This document shows, piece after piece, positions 34,550 to 43,783 of a DNA stretch of 64,000 nt. Source of the DNA: JBGCEZ01 sp045106735 (GTDB taxonomy: Bacteria > Planctomycetota > Phycisphaerae > Phycisphaerales > SM1A02); contig JBGCEZ010000047.1 in assembly GCA_045106735.1 (NCBI GenBank), positions 1 to 64,000 on the forward strand, written 5' to 3'. The position numbers and the translations under genes are program-made. The notes below the pieces were generated by a model. That model ran no database searches, was not told where the DNA came from, and worked only from the letters and a program-made list of their open reading frames with translations. Positions within the stretch are counted from its first letter, which is position 1, and every line of letters begins with the position of its first letter.

Positions 34550-37500
34550 TCAGGCCTCGTTCATCCCCGGCGCGAATCCGCGGCGCATCGTGTTCTCGCA
34601 GATCGCCCGCGGCTCGACGAACTGCGTCAGATAGTCCGAGCCGCCCGCCTTGCTGCCGACGCCGCTCATGGCGAAGCCGCCGAAGGGCTGGCGGGCCACC
34701 AGGGCGCCCGTCGTCCCGCGGTTGAGGTACAGATTGCCCACACGGAATCGCTCGCGGGCCGCCGTCAGGTGGGCCGGCTTGCGGCTGAAGACGCCGCCGG
34801 TCAGGCGGTACGGACTGTCCAGGGCCAGCTCCAGGGCGTGGTCAAAGTCGCGGGCCCGCATCACGGCCAACACGGGGCCGAAAATCTCCTCGCGGGCGAT
34901 CCGGTGCTCAGCCTGGACGTTGGTGAAGATGTGCGGGGCCACGTAGGCCCGGCCCGGCATGAGCTGGTCGGCCGGCGGCAGATCCATGGCCAGGGCCAGT
35001 TCGCACTCGGCCTTGCCTGCCTCGATCATCTGGCGGATGCCGGCCGCCGCCGCCTCGTCGATCACCGGACCCACGTCCGTCGTCGGCCGGCGGGGATCGC
35101 CGATCGTCAGGGCCCGCGTGGACGCGACGATCCGCTCAACGAAGAGGTCGTACGAGCCGTCGACCACGATGACCCGAGAGCAGGCGCTGCACTTCTGGCC
35201 CTGGAATCCGAAGGCCGACGCCCGCACGCCGAGGACCGCCTCGTCCAGGTCGGCCGAGTCGTCGATCAGGACCGCGTTCTTGCCGCCCATCTCGCAGACG
35301 ACCTTCTTGACGTGCCACTGGGCCTCGGGCGTGTGCCCGGCCGCTTCGATGATGTTCAGGCCGACGGCCTTGGAGCCGGTGAACGCGATGATCGACGTCC
35401 GCGGATCACGCACCAGCGTGGCCCCAACGGTTTCGCCGGGCCCGGCCAGGAGCTGCACGCACTCCGGCGGGCAGCCGGCTTCCAAGAACATCCGGTGCAG
35501 CTCTCGGCCGATGGCCGGCGTCTGCTCGGCCGGCTTCATGATGACCGGATTGCCGCACACCAGGGCCGCGGCGGTCATGCCGCAGAGGATGGCCAGCGGG
35601 AAGTTCCAGGGGGCGATGACGACGCAGACCCCACGCGGCTGGTGCACCACTTCGTCGAGTTCGCCGACGAAACGCCCGAGGCGCTGCGGCTCGAACAGCG
35701 GCACGCCGGTCCGGGCGTAGTACTCGCAGAAGTCGATCGCCTCGGCGACTTCGCCGTCGGCATCGCGCCAGCCTTTGCCGGCTTCTCGCACCAGCAGGGC
35801 CGAGAGTTCGTCGCGCCGGGCCCGCATCGCGGTGGCCAGCCGGGTCAGAACCGCCGCCCGCTCGCGCGGATCGCGGTCGCGCCAGCCGGGGAAGGCCGCG
35901 GTGGCCGTGGCCAGGGCCGCATCGGCATCGGCTTCCGTCCCGTTGTTCGGCACCGAGGCGACCTCGGCGGCGTTCACGGCGGCGGCGAAGCGCTGGCGCG
36001 TGCTGTCGTCGGAGAAATCGCGGATCGGGCACGAATCGAACGGGCGGCCATCGCCGACGCCGGGCACCGCGTCGCTCAGGGCGTGGTGCTCCGGAGCCCG
36101 CTCCAAGGCCGCATCCGGACGGGTGATGAGTTCGGCCCGCTGGTGCGGCGTGGCCAGCAGCGTGTCCACCTCGGCCTCGTCCTGGAATCCGGCCTTGAGC
36201 CAGGACTCGTTCGACGTGTTCTCCAGCAGGCGGCGGACGAGGTACGCCATGCCCGGGATCATTTCGCCAACCGGCACGTACTCGCGCATCCGCAGGCCCA
36301 TCTCGGCCGCGGCGGTCTTGAGCTCTTCGCCCATGCCGTGGAGCATCTGCAGCTCAAGGGCTTCGCGCGGCAGACCGTTGCGTTCGAGCAGGGCGAGGGC
36401 CGCGGCGATCGAGCGGGCGTTGTGGGATCCGAGGGCGAGCTTGACGCCGCCTTCGTCTTTCGTCCGCGGGGTCGACTCGATGAACTGCCGCGTCATGCGT
36501 TCGAAGCACGCGTCGGTCTCGATCTTCTTGCCCCACACCGGGACCGGCCAGCCCATTTCTTCGGCGTGGATCGTCTCGTAGTCCCAGTACGCGCCCTTCA
36601 CCAGCCGCACCGTGACCTGGCGGCCGGTGCGCTTGGACCAGTCGATGATCCGCTGGGCGTCGTCCGTTCCGCTCCGCAGGTACGCCTGCATCGCCAGCCC
36701 GGCCTGGAAGTCGACGTCCTCGCAGCAGCGCATGAAGAGCTCAAGCGTCAGGTCCTTGAGGCTGTGCTGCTCCATGTCGAAGTTGATGAAGACCCCGCCA
36801 TCGCGGGCCGCTTCGAGGATCGGCCGGAGCTTCTCGCGCAACGCGTCAATGACCGCGTCGGTCGCGATCGGATCGGTCTCCGAGTGCAGGGCGCTGATCT
36901 TGACCGAGACATTGGTCCGCGGCAGCGGGCCCAGGTGATCGCGTTCCAGCGTTTCGTTCGCCGGCCAGTTCTGCACGCGGCCGGGCAGTTCCCGCACCAG
37001 ATCCAGGTATTTGGCCTGGTAGCCGGCGGCTTCGGCCTCGCTGACGCAGGCTTCGCCGAGGAGGTCGACGCTGAAGGCGATGCCGCGCTTGCGCCAGAGC
37101 TTCTCGAGCAGCGGGGCGGCGGAGGCCGCATCGGTCCCGGCGATGAAGTTCGAGGCCATCCGTTCGATCTGGCTCGTGACCTGCCGGGTCATGGTGCCCT
37201 TGAGCAGGCCGCCCGCCTTGAGGCCGGTGGCCAAGAACGGCGGGAGCGTCACGCCGGGCTGCTGCAGGTAGTCGACGAGGTGGTCGTGGACTTGCTCGGG
37301 GGTCGTCAGACGGGGGAAGCAGTCGACGAAGCGGAAGAGCTGCACTTTGAAGGCTTCGTCCTTCATCGTCCAGTCCATCAGCTTGTCCTGCCAGAACGCA
37401 CCGGACAGCAGGCCCGCGCGGTTCTTCCGCGAACGTTCGAGGTACTCGTGGCCGATGGCGTGGATCCGCGCTTCCAGCTCGGCATCAAAGCCGGCGAACG

Positions 37501-37621
37501 CCGCGGCATCGCCGTCGGCCGGTGTGGCCCCAGCGGTCTGGGGGGCGGCGGCCTGGGGGCTGGCGGTGGCCGAGGAACCGGCGGCGGGCGTGCCGCGCCA
37601 GAGGCGGGAGAAGATCGACAT
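34550..37621 (-). CDS. putA: bifunctional proline dehydrogenase / 1-pyrroline-5-carboxylate dehydrogenase
   Basis: 1023 aa from ATG at 37621 (MSIFSRLWRG); a 68-residue open extension beyond is Pro/Arg-rich and unlikely. Residues about 90-470 form the FAD-dependent proline dehydrogenase barrel, with VRLVKGAYWDYE (about 338-349) and the RSGTDDAQRI strand. Residues about 500-1010 are the aldehyde dehydrogenase half: VVIAPWNFPLAI, FTGSKAVG, EMGGKNAVLID (Glu777) and FGFQGQKCSACSRV (catalytic Cys811). There is no N-terminal ribbon-helix-helix, so it is not a DNA-binding PutA. It oxidises proline to glutamate for carbon and nitrogen; electrons pass from FAD to the quinone pool. Confidence 0.95.
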   Translation of the reverse strand: MSIFSRLWRGTPAAGSSATASPQAAAPQTAGATPADGDAAAFAGFDAELEARIHAIGHEYLERSRKNRAGLLSGAFWQDKLMDWTMKDEAFKVQLFRFVDCFPRLTTPEQVHDHLVDYLQQPGVTLPPFLATGLKAGGLLKGTMTRQVTSQIERMASNFIAGTDAASAAPLLEKLWRKRGIAFSVDLLGEACVSEAEAAGYQAKYLDLVRELPGRVQNWPANETLERDHLGPLPRTNVSVKISALHSETDPIATDAVIDALREKLRPILEAARDGGVFINFDMEQHSLKDLTLELFMRCCEDVDFQAGLAMQAYLRSGTDDAQRIIDWSKRTGRQVTVRLVKGAYWDYETIHAEEMGWPVPVWGKKIETDACFERMTRQFIESTPRTKDEGGVKLALGSHNARSIAAALALLERNGLPREALELQMLHGMGEELKTAAAEMGLRMREYVPVGEMIPGMAYLVRRLLENTSNESWLKAGFQDEAEVDTLLATPHQRAELITRPDAALERAPEHHALSDAVPGVGDGRPFDSCPIRDFSDDSTRQRFAAAVNAAEVASVPNNGTEADADAALATATAAFPGWRDRDPRERAAVLTRLATAMRARRDELSALLVREAGKGWRDADGEVAEAIDFCEYYARTGVPLFEPQRLGRFVGELDEVVHQPRGVCVVIAPWNFPLAILCGMTAAALVCGNPVIMKPAEQTPAIGRELHRMFLEAGCPPECVQLLAGPGETVGATLVRDPRTSIIAFTGSKAVGLNIIEAAGHTPEAQWHVKKVVCEMGGKNAVLIDDSADLDEAVLGVRASAFGFQGQKCSACSRVIVVDGSYDLFVERIVASTRALTIGDPRRPTTDVGPVIDEAAAAGIRQMIEAGKAECELALAMDLPPADQLMPGRAYVAPHIFTNVQAEHRIAREEIFGPVLAVMRARDFDHALELALDSPYRLTGGVFSRKPAHLTAARERFRVGNLYLNRGTTGALVARQPFGGFAMSGVGSKAGGSDYLTQFVEPRAICENTMRRGFAPGMNEA

Positions 37622-37784
37622 GGCGAGGATCCGGGGCCGGAAGAGGATGGCCCACGGCCCCGGACTGACCGCGCCGGATCGCCGGCGCCGGGTCGCCGGG
37701 ACGGGCGTCCGACCGAGCCGGAGTATAGGGACCGCCGCCCCCGAATCGGGGTCGCCGCCGGCCGTGAATCCTGGCGGGCCGGAC

Positions 37785-39164
37785 TCAGAACTGGAAGTAG
37801 ATGAACTCGGTGTTGGTGGACGCACTGACGGCCACCGCGATCACCACGAATCCGATCACCGTCGCCCACAGGGCCAGCGTCTCGGACCGCTCGCAGGCGG
37901 CGAGCCACCGGCGTCGAAGGTGCATCCGTTCGGCCACGACCAGGATCAGCACCGCGATCGCCGGGATCAGCAACGAGAAGCCGAGCCCCCCGGCGCCGGT
38001 GAAGATCCGTTCGAGCACCGTCCAGGCCTCGCCGACGTCGGCCGCGCGGAAGAAGACCCAGCTCAGGCAGACCAAGTGGAAGGTGATCGCGCCGCGGAGC
38101 AGGGCGATGGTCCACTGCTTGGGCCGCGACTCGCTCAGTCCGATGAGCCGTTCGCCGATCATCAGCACGCCTTGCAGGCCGCCCCAGACCACCCAGTTCC
38201 AACCGGCCCCGTGCCAGAGCCCGCCGAGCAGCATGGTGATCATGAGGTTCGCGTACGTGCGGGGGATCCCGCGTCGCCCGCCGCCGAGCGGGATGTACAG
38301 GTAGTCGCGCAGCCACGTCGAGAGCGAGATGTGCCAGCGTCGCCAGAATTCGCGGATGGACGCGGCGAGGTACGGCGCGTCGAAGTTCGCCGGCAGCCGC
38401 ACGCCGAGCAGCAGGGCCGAGCCGATGGCGATGTCGCTGTAGCCGCTGAAGTCGCAGTAAATCTGTACGGCGAACGCGTACGTGGCGGTGAGCAAGGCCC
38501 AGCCGCTCATCAGTTCCGGATTGCCGTACGCCTCGTTGACGATCGGCGCCATCGAGTCGGCGACGAACACCTTCTTGGCCATGCCCCAGAGGATCAGCGC
38601 GATGCCGCCACGCACGAGCGTCCAGTCCACCGGCATGGCGGTTCGGAGCTGCGGGATCAGCGTGTCGGCGCGAATGATCGGGCCGGCAACGAGCTGGGGG
38701 AAGAAGCTGACGTACAGGGCGACGTCGATCGGACTGTGCCGGGCCCGCATGTGGCCTCGGTAGACATCGATCGTGTAGCTCATCGTTTGGAACGTGTAGA
38801 AACTGATGCCGAGGGGCAGGATCAGGTTCAGGTCCCACGGGCGACTGCCGGTGAGCGATTCCACGGATTCGCCCACAAAGTCGGCGTACTTGAAGAGCCC
38901 GAGCATGCCGAGGTTCAAGCTCAGCGATGTGGCCAAGGCCGCGCGCCGCACCAGGCTGCTTTCGGAGCGATCGATGACCGATGCCGCGGCCCAGTCCACC
39001 ACCGTCGAGAGCAGCAGCAGCCCGCTGAGGGGGATGCTCCAGACCCAGTAGAAGACGTAGCTCGCGGCCAGCAAGAGCAGGCGGCGCCACGACAGCGGCA
39101 ACGCGTAGTACGCGAGGACCACGATGGGCAGGTAGACGAGATAGAGGACGGAGTTGAAGAGCAT
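37785..39164 (-). CDS. MBOAT-family O-acyltransferase (AlgI-like)
   Basis: 459 aa from ATG at 39164. About 11 hydrophobic helices. LILPLGISFYTFQTMSYTID, CDFSGYSDIAIGSALLLG, SIREFWRRWHISLSTWLRDY with YIPLGG, and MLLGGLWHGAGWNWVVWG match the AlgI/DltB signature; the His of GGLWHGAGW is the catalytic MBOAT histidine. Such proteins move an acetyl group across the membrane onto a periplasmic carrier or the polymer. Together with the SGNH gene 8 bp upstream it forms a typical polysaccharide O-acetylation pair. Confidence 0.93.
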   Translation of the reverse strand: MLFNSVLYLVYLPIVVLAYYALPLSWRRLLLLAASYVFYWVWSIPLSGLLLLSTVVDWAAASVIDRSESSLVRRAALATSLSLNLGMLGLFKYADFVGESVESLTGSRPWDLNLILPLGISFYTFQTMSYTIDVYRGHMRARHSPIDVALYVSFFPQLVAGPIIRADTLIPQLRTAMPVDWTLVRGGIALILWGMAKKVFVADSMAPIVNEAYGNPELMSGWALLTATYAFAVQIYCDFSGYSDIAIGSALLLGVRLPANFDAPYLAASIREFWRRWHISLSTWLRDYLYIPLGGGRRGIPRTYANLMITMLLGGLWHGAGWNWVVWGGLQGVLMIGERLIGLSESRPKQWTIALLRGAITFHLVCLSWVFFRAADVGEAWTVLERIFTGAGGLGFSLLIPAIAVLILVVAERMHLRRRWLAACERSETLALWATVIGFVVIAVAVSASTNTEFIYFQF

Positions 39165-39172
39165 GCGCGGGT

Positions 39173-40480
39173 TCAGCCGGAAGGCGCTCCGGCGGGACCC
39201 GAGAACCAGCCGGTGCCGTGGATCGCTTCGGCGATGGCGGCGTGGCCGGCGGGGTCGAAGTGCGTCAGATCCTCAATGAGGTACAGCGGCGCCGACGTAT
39301 CGGCCGACCGGGCGGCACGCAATGCGTCGGTCCCGTCAACCATTGGAATGCCGAGTCGCGTGCACGCTTCCGCCGCGCGGGTGGTGAAGTCCACCGTCAG
39401 GCGCTCGCGTGGCACGAAACGCAGATTGTCGCGGCGTTCATCCGAGAGCGTGAAGCGCGAGGGCGTGGCCACGATGCGGAGGGGAATGTTCGCCCGGCTC
39501 GCGGCGTCGCGGACGAGTTGCAGTTCCCGTTCGAACGCCGCCCATGCTTCGGCCGTGCGTTCGGGCGGAAGGTCGGCCTGTTGCCATCCGTGGGCCAGGA
39601 GCGGTCCGTACGGAGCATCGGGCGAGATGCGGTGGTGCAGCAATCCGATCGCGTGCATGGCCCGCTCGCCGTTGATCGTGAGCACGCCGGGCAGGCAGAA
39701 CTCCTGGATCGAGTGCTTCACTCTCCGCTTGAGTCCGGCGGCGCCGCCAGCGGCGGGGCGCGGATTCACCGACGGCGGGATGGCCAGTTCGGCGGTTTCG
39801 TCTTGCCGGATCCAGGCCAGGGCGACCATGTTCGGCGAGAGTCCGAGGACGATGCCGTCGGGATCAAAGGGAACCCAACGCTCTTCGATGGCGAGGGCGA
39901 TCTCGGCCAGGCGAAGCCCGGGGATGCCGCCGGCGATGACTTCGACGCGTTCGCGCGGGTTGGCCGCGTCCGGACCGGCCAGGCGGCGTTCGAGCTGCCG
40001 GGCCCACGTGTCCTCGGGGGCGACGCCAGTGCCGTAGGCGACGGAATCGCCCAAGGCGACCCAGCGCGGCACGCCGGCGGCGCGGGCCAGCGGCACTTCG
40101 GGGCCGCGGTGAATCTGCTGGTTCATCGCGATCGGCTGGCCGCCGGTGAGTCGGTCGGAATAGATCCGGCCGCCGTAGTCCGGGGCGATGGCCCGGGCTC
40201 CGAGCTCCATGGCCACCGGGAGGACGGCCAGGGCCGCCAGGCTCCAACGCTGGCGGGCGACGAACGCGGGCACGGTTCGGCGGGCGGTTCGGAGGAACGG
40301 TCCGATGCCGGCCAGCGGCGAGCCCAGGGGAATCGGCTCGTCGGCGATATCGACCACGTCGGGTTCGGCGACTGGGGCGGCCACGTGGAGCCGGGCTTCG
40401 GCGTCAACCGGAGCGGCGGCGTCGGCCGACGTGGCGGCCTCAGCCGGTGATGCGGGATTCGTCTCGTGGGCGTCGGACAT
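39173..40480 (-). CDS. membrane-anchored SGNH/GDSL hydrolase-like acyl-transfer partner (AlgX/AlgJ type)
   Basis: 435 aa from ATG at 40480. An Ala/Pro-rich cytoplasmic leader (1-75) is followed by one helix (WSLAALAVLPVAMELGARAI, about 79-98) and a periplasmic SGNH domain: VALGDSVAYGTGV (block I, catalytic Ser), VIAGGIPGLRLAEI (block II Gly), LGLSPNMVALAW (block III region), and LIEDLTHFDPAGHAAI (block V, D-x-x-H). It is probably the acetyl-transfer partner of the MBOAT protein encoded right after it. The Asp-x-x-His pair and the Ser are all present, so it should be active. Confidence 0.85.
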   Translation of the reverse strand: MSDAHETNPASPAEAATSADAAAPVDAEARLHVAAPVAEPDVVDIADEPIPLGSPLAGIGPFLRTARRTVPAFVARQRWSLAALAVLPVAMELGARAIAPDYGGRIYSDRLTGGQPIAMNQQIHRGPEVPLARAAGVPRWVALGDSVAYGTGVAPEDTWARQLERRLAGPDAANPRERVEVIAGGIPGLRLAEIALAIEERWVPFDPDGIVLGLSPNMVALAWIRQDETAELAIPPSVNPRPAAGGAAGLKRRVKHSIQEFCLPGVLTINGERAMHAIGLLHHRISPDAPYGPLLAHGWQQADLPPERTAEAWAAFERELQLVRDAASRANIPLRIVATPSRFTLSDERRDNLRFVPRERLTVDFTTRAAEACTRLGIPMVDGTDALRAARSADTSAPLYLIEDLTHFDPAGHAAIAEAIHGTGWFSGPAGAPSG

Positions 40481-40580
40481 GCGGTTTCAAGTGAGCGGGG
40501 GGCGCGGGGCCGGGGGGCCCGGGGGGATGGGTCGGAGCGGGGCGGACCGCTGAACGGAAGCCAATGCCCCGCGGCCTGGG

Positions 40581-41585
40581 TCACGGCGCGTGTTGGGGGT
40601 CATCGGCGGTCAACGCCGCCGGGCATGAGTCGAGCTTCGGGGCGGAGCGGACGGCGGCCAGAACGGCGGCGGACAGCGTATCGGCGGTCCCGGGTGCGTG
40701 ACGGAAGAACAGCGACGGCTCAACGAGCTCGAGCTCGACCAGTCGCCAATCGGCGGCGGACTCTGGCGTTCCGGACGGGGCGGCATCGAGAAAATCCGCC
40801 CGGGCGTACACGGCGGGGGTGCCGGTCAGGCGTTCGGCGTGGGCGCGGACGTGCGCGGCCAGTCGCGCAAGATCAGGCGGGACCGGCCAGGGCTCGTCAG
40901 AGGCTCCGTGGTCATCCTGTACCCGATAGTCGCCCGGGAGCGGAACTTTGCGCACCCCGTGTACCGCGTCGGGGTCGCCGGCGAAGATCACCGACACCTC
41001 GCCGCGCGAGCCGACCGAGTCGAGAAACGGCTGCAGCATGAAGGCCGGCGCGTCGGCCGGATGGGGATGGTCGGCCAGCCATGACGCGGCGGCCTGGGCG
41101 GCGGCCTGGCATCCCGGTCCGTCGGGCGAAAATCGGTGGGTGCCCAACGCGCCGGCTCCGATGACCGGCTTCAGAAAAGCGGTCGCCCCCGCGCCGCAGT
41201 CGGTTGCCGCCGCCGCGATGGCCGTGGCGGAAGCGGCGTCCGATGGCCGGAGCCACGCGGTTGCAATCACCGGAACGCCGGCATCGGCCAGCGATCGCAG
41301 ATATGTCTTGTCGACGTTCCACTCGATCATCGCCGGCCCGTTGATGAGCCGCGTCTGGCTCGCCGTGGTCCGAGCCCACGCGGCGAATTCGCTCGCTCGG
41401 TGCGGATAATCCCAGGTACTGCGGAGAAGGACGCCGTCGAAAGATGGCCAGTCCGCCTCGGCCGGCGGTCGATCCCAGAGGACCCACTCGGCCCGTGCGC
41501 CGTGCCGCTGGAATGCCGCCACGAGCGTGGCGTCGTCGCCGTCCCCGGCGGGCAAGTCGGAGCAGGTGGCCAGGGCGATCCGCAT
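40581..41585 (-). CDS. ATP-grasp domain protein (glutathione-synthetase-like)
   Basis: 334 aa from ATG at 41585 (MRIALATCSD); ATG at 41600 would add five residues. RIALATCSDLPAGDGDD and GVLLRSTWDYPHRASEF belong to the N-terminal domain of the RimK/GshB-like ATP-grasp family, followed by NVDKTYLRSLADAGVPVIAT, AFLKPVIGAGALGTHRF (ATP-binding Lys and Gly loop) and EVSVIFAGDPDAVHGVRKV. DWRLVELELVEPSLFF carries the metal-binding E-x-E pattern typical of the catalytic end. The substrate is unknown; members join a carboxylate to an amine or thiol at the cost of ATP. It follows the MlaE permease after a 290-bp gap with repeats. Confidence 0.82.
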   Translation of the reverse strand: MRIALATCSDLPAGDGDDATLVAAFQRHGARAEWVLWDRPPAEADWPSFDGVLLRSTWDYPHRASEFAAWARTTASQTRLINGPAMIEWNVDKTYLRSLADAGVPVIATAWLRPSDAASATAIAAAATDCGAGATAFLKPVIGAGALGTHRFSPDGPGCQAAAQAAASWLADHPHPADAPAFMLQPFLDSVGSRGEVSVIFAGDPDAVHGVRKVPLPGDYRVQDDHGASDEPWPVPPDLARLAAHVRAHAERLTGTPAVYARADFLDAAPSGTPESAADWRLVELELVEPSLFFRHAPGTADTLSAAVLAAVRSAPKLDSCPAALTADDPQHAP

Positions 41586-41818
41586 CAGAGAAGGGTCCAT
41601 CTGGAGGTCTGCCGGACATCTGGAGGGGAGAGCCAGCCGGGCCTCGGCCGGGAACTCGGCTGGAAACTCGGCTGGAAATCCTGGCTCGAACGTGGGCCTG
41701 CTTCGACGAGCGGGGTTCGTGGAGCCGGACGTCGCCCGCCCGATCCCTCGGGCGCGCACGCTCGATCCACGCACTCGTTCACCGGTTCGACGGTTCAACC
41801 GTCCGTGCATTCCGGGCG

Positions 41819-41860
41819 GCCGAAGTCAGCCGAAGTCAGCCGCAGTCGGCCGAAGTCGGA
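41819..41860. repeat. 10-bp tandem repeat, 4 copies
   Basis: Units cgaagtcagc (twice), cgcagtcggc, cgaagtcgga. Just left of it, 41790-41802 is the palindrome acggtt-c-aaccgt. Both sit in the spacer between the MlaE-type gene stop and the ATP-grasp start. Confidence 0.75.
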
Positions 41861-41875
41861 CCGATCAAGGCTCGA

Positions 41876-42712
41876 TCAGATGATGCCCAGCTTGAACAAC
41901 AGGAGCGTAATGATGAGGTCGGCAATGACGACCGCGACGATCGTTTGGACGACGGTATTCGTGGTCGACCGACCGACGCCCGCGGCGCCGCCAGTGACCC
42001 CCAGGCCGTTGTAGCAGGCGATGGCCGCGAGGATCACGCCGAAGACCGCGGCCTTGCCGAGGCCGGTCATGAAGTCGCTGACGTCCAGCGCGTCCTTGAG
42101 GTTCGCGTTGAACAGTTCGAGGGGCACGCCGATGACCACGACGGTCATCACGCCCGCGGCGACCACCGCGACAATGTTCGCCAGCACCGTCAGCAGAACG
42201 AGACTGGTCACGGTGGCCAAGACGCGCGGCACCACCAGGAATCGCACCGGATTCAGGGCGTGGGCTTCCAGTGCTTCAATCTCTTCGCCCACCACCATCG
42301 TGCCGATCTCGGCGGCGATGGCCGCCCCGGCGAATCCGGTGAGCACGATCGCGGCAACGAGGGGGCCGAGTTCGCGAAACACCGCCACGCCAACAATGTT
42401 GGCAATCTTGTCGGTCTGGCCGAATTCGTCGAGCGGACCGGCCATCTGCATGGCCAGGATCAAGCCGATGGCGGAGCACACCAGTCCGACGATGCCAACG
42501 CTTCGCGCCCCGATCCGGACCAACTGGCTGACGTAGGCGGTTCGGCCGAATCGAACCTGGCCCCGCATGGCCCGGGCGATCCATCGAAAGACGTCGTAGA
42601 GCAGCCAGGCGATGCCGCCCATCATCTCGAGCACGCTGACGATCTTGTCCCCGAGCTGTTCGAACGGCCGGAGCAGAAGACTCGGAGCGGCGGATTCAGT
42701 GGGCGAGGACAC
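41876..42712 (-). CDS. MlaE/YrbE-family ABC transporter permease
   Basis: 278 aa from ATG at 42712. The MlaE domain covers almost the whole protein: QMAGPLDEFGQ, FRELGPLVAAIVLTGFAG, EIGTMVVGEEIEALEAHALNP, RFLVVPRVLAT. The residues G-T-M-V-V-x-E-E-I-E-A-L are those that bind the MlaF ATPase coupling site. These permeases move phospholipids between membranes in diderm bacteria. No MlaF, MlaD or MlaC gene is next to it; the upstream STAS protein could be its MlaB-like subunit (see there). Confidence 0.9.
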   Translation of the reverse strand: MSSPTESAAPSLLLRPFEQLGDKIVSVLEMMGGIAWLLYDVFRWIARAMRGQVRFGRTAYVSQLVRIGARSVGIVGLVCSAIGLILAMQMAGPLDEFGQTDKIANIVGVAVFRELGPLVAAIVLTGFAGAAIAAEIGTMVVGEEIEALEAHALNPVRFLVVPRVLATVTSLVLLTVLANIVAVVAAGVMTVVVIGVPLELFNANLKDALDVSDFMTGLGKAAVFGVILAAIACYNGLGVTGGAAGVGRSTTNTVVQTIVAVVIADLIITLLLFKLGII

Positions 42713-42774
42713 GGGAGGAGCTCCGGGGTCGGACGAAATGCGGCGAACGCACGGGGGCGCGCCGCGACGCCGAC

Positions 42775-43122
42775 TTACATGGTCAGCGCGGCGTCGACGT
42801 CATCGGTAATCGTGAACACACCGTCGAGACGAGTGATCTGGAGCGTGTCCATCACCTGCTTGTTCAGCGCGCACAGGAAGAACGGTACGGCGGCGGTGCG
42901 AGCAAGTGTCATTGCTTCGATCAACGTCGCCACGCCGGCCGAATCCATGTAGTGGACCGCGTCCATGTTCACGACGAGCCGCGGCGGCTTGGCTTCGATG
43001 CTCTGCACGAGATGAGAACGCAGCGACGGCGCTCGACTGAGATCCACATCTCCGATCGGCTGGAGCACGGTGCCCGTGTCCCGTTGGTCGCGCCGGACCT
43101 CAATTTCCGACGAGTCAGCCAT
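42775..43122 (-). CDS. STAS-domain anti-anti-sigma factor (RsbV/SpoIIAA-like; MlaB-like possible)
   Basis: 115 aa from ATG at 43122 (MADSSEIEVRRD). It is a single STAS domain: GTVLQPIGDVDLSRAPSLR and VVNMDAVHYMDSAGVATLIEA, where Ser of D-S-A-G is the residue phosphorylated by RsbW-type kinases. The gene start lies inside the end of the kinase gene (8-bp overlap), the normal arrangement for a partner-switch pair. It is also followed after 62 bp by an MlaE permease, and MlaB of the Mla system is itself a STAS protein, so a lipid-transport role cannot be ruled out. Confidence 0.88.
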   Translation of the reverse strand: MADSSEIEVRRDQRDTGTVLQPIGDVDLSRAPSLRSHLVQSIEAKPPRLVVNMDAVHYMDSAGVATLIEAMTLARTAAVPFFLCALNKQVMDTLQITRLDGVFTITDDVDAALTM

Positions 43123-43783
43123 CGTTGTTTTCCTCCGCCCCGGCCGGCGATGCGTCGGGATCAATTCGTTTGCGCATGACGAGCCGCATGCCGCCGCCCT
43201 CGCGTTGTTCGTAGTGCACGACGTCCATGACTTCGCGCATGATGTACACACCCAAGCCGCCCGGACGAATTTCGTCGAGGTCGCGCCCGCGGATGGTTTC
43301 GGGATCCACAGCTTCGGCCCGGTCCTCGATCGACACGACGATCGTTCCCGGGGCGGCCTCGATGGCCCAGACGTGCAGCCAGATTCGCCCGTCCGACCGT
43401 CGCTTGTATCCGTGATTGATGATGTTGCACAGGGCTTCGTCGATGGCGAGGCTTACCTGCCCGGCGGTGATCTCATCGAAGCCAAGGCGTTGGGCGAGGT
43501 GGGTAATCATCGCCCGGGCTGCACTGAGCAGGCGGGGCTGGCTCCACATTTCCAGTTCGATGTCCGCCGGTTCGGTCGGCAAGACCTGCGCGGCGGACGA
43601 CGCCTCGGGGCCAGAAGCAGGGCCAGAACCAGGGCCAGAAGCAGGGCCACGGCCGTGGCCAGGAGCACCACTGGCATCCGCACCGGAGTCCGCCGCCAGC
43701 TTCCTGGCTCGATCACGCGCCGCCCGGGCCGCTCGATCGGCGGCCGGCTGTGCGGGATCGGGGCTGGGGACGGCGTCGCTCAT
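43115..43783 (-). CDS. RsbW-like anti-sigma factor / serine kinase (HATPase)
   Basis: 222 aa from ATG at 43783. The first about 70 residues are an Ala/Gly/Pro-rich variable tail (PASGPGSGPASGPEASSA). The HATPase core has QVSLAIDEALCNIINHGYKR (N box), IVVSIEDRAEAVDPETI in place of the usual D-x-G-x-G-F, and RPGGLGVYIMREVMD (G2 box). Such proteins bind and hold a sigma factor, and phosphorylate the STAS partner. The change in the G1 box may weaken ATP binding. It is first in an operon with the STAS and MlaE genes; no sigma factor adjoins it. Confidence 0.82.
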   Translation of the reverse strand: MSDAVPSPDPAQPAADRAARAARDRARKLAADSGADASGAPGHGRGPASGPGSGPASGPEASSAAQVLPTEPADIELEMWSQPRLLSAARAMITHLAQRLGFDEITAGQVSLAIDEALCNIINHGYKRRSDGRIWLHVWAIEAAPGTIVVSIEDRAEAVDPETIRGRDLDEIRPGGLGVYIMREVMDVVHYEQREGGGMRLVMRKRIDPDASPAGAEENNDG

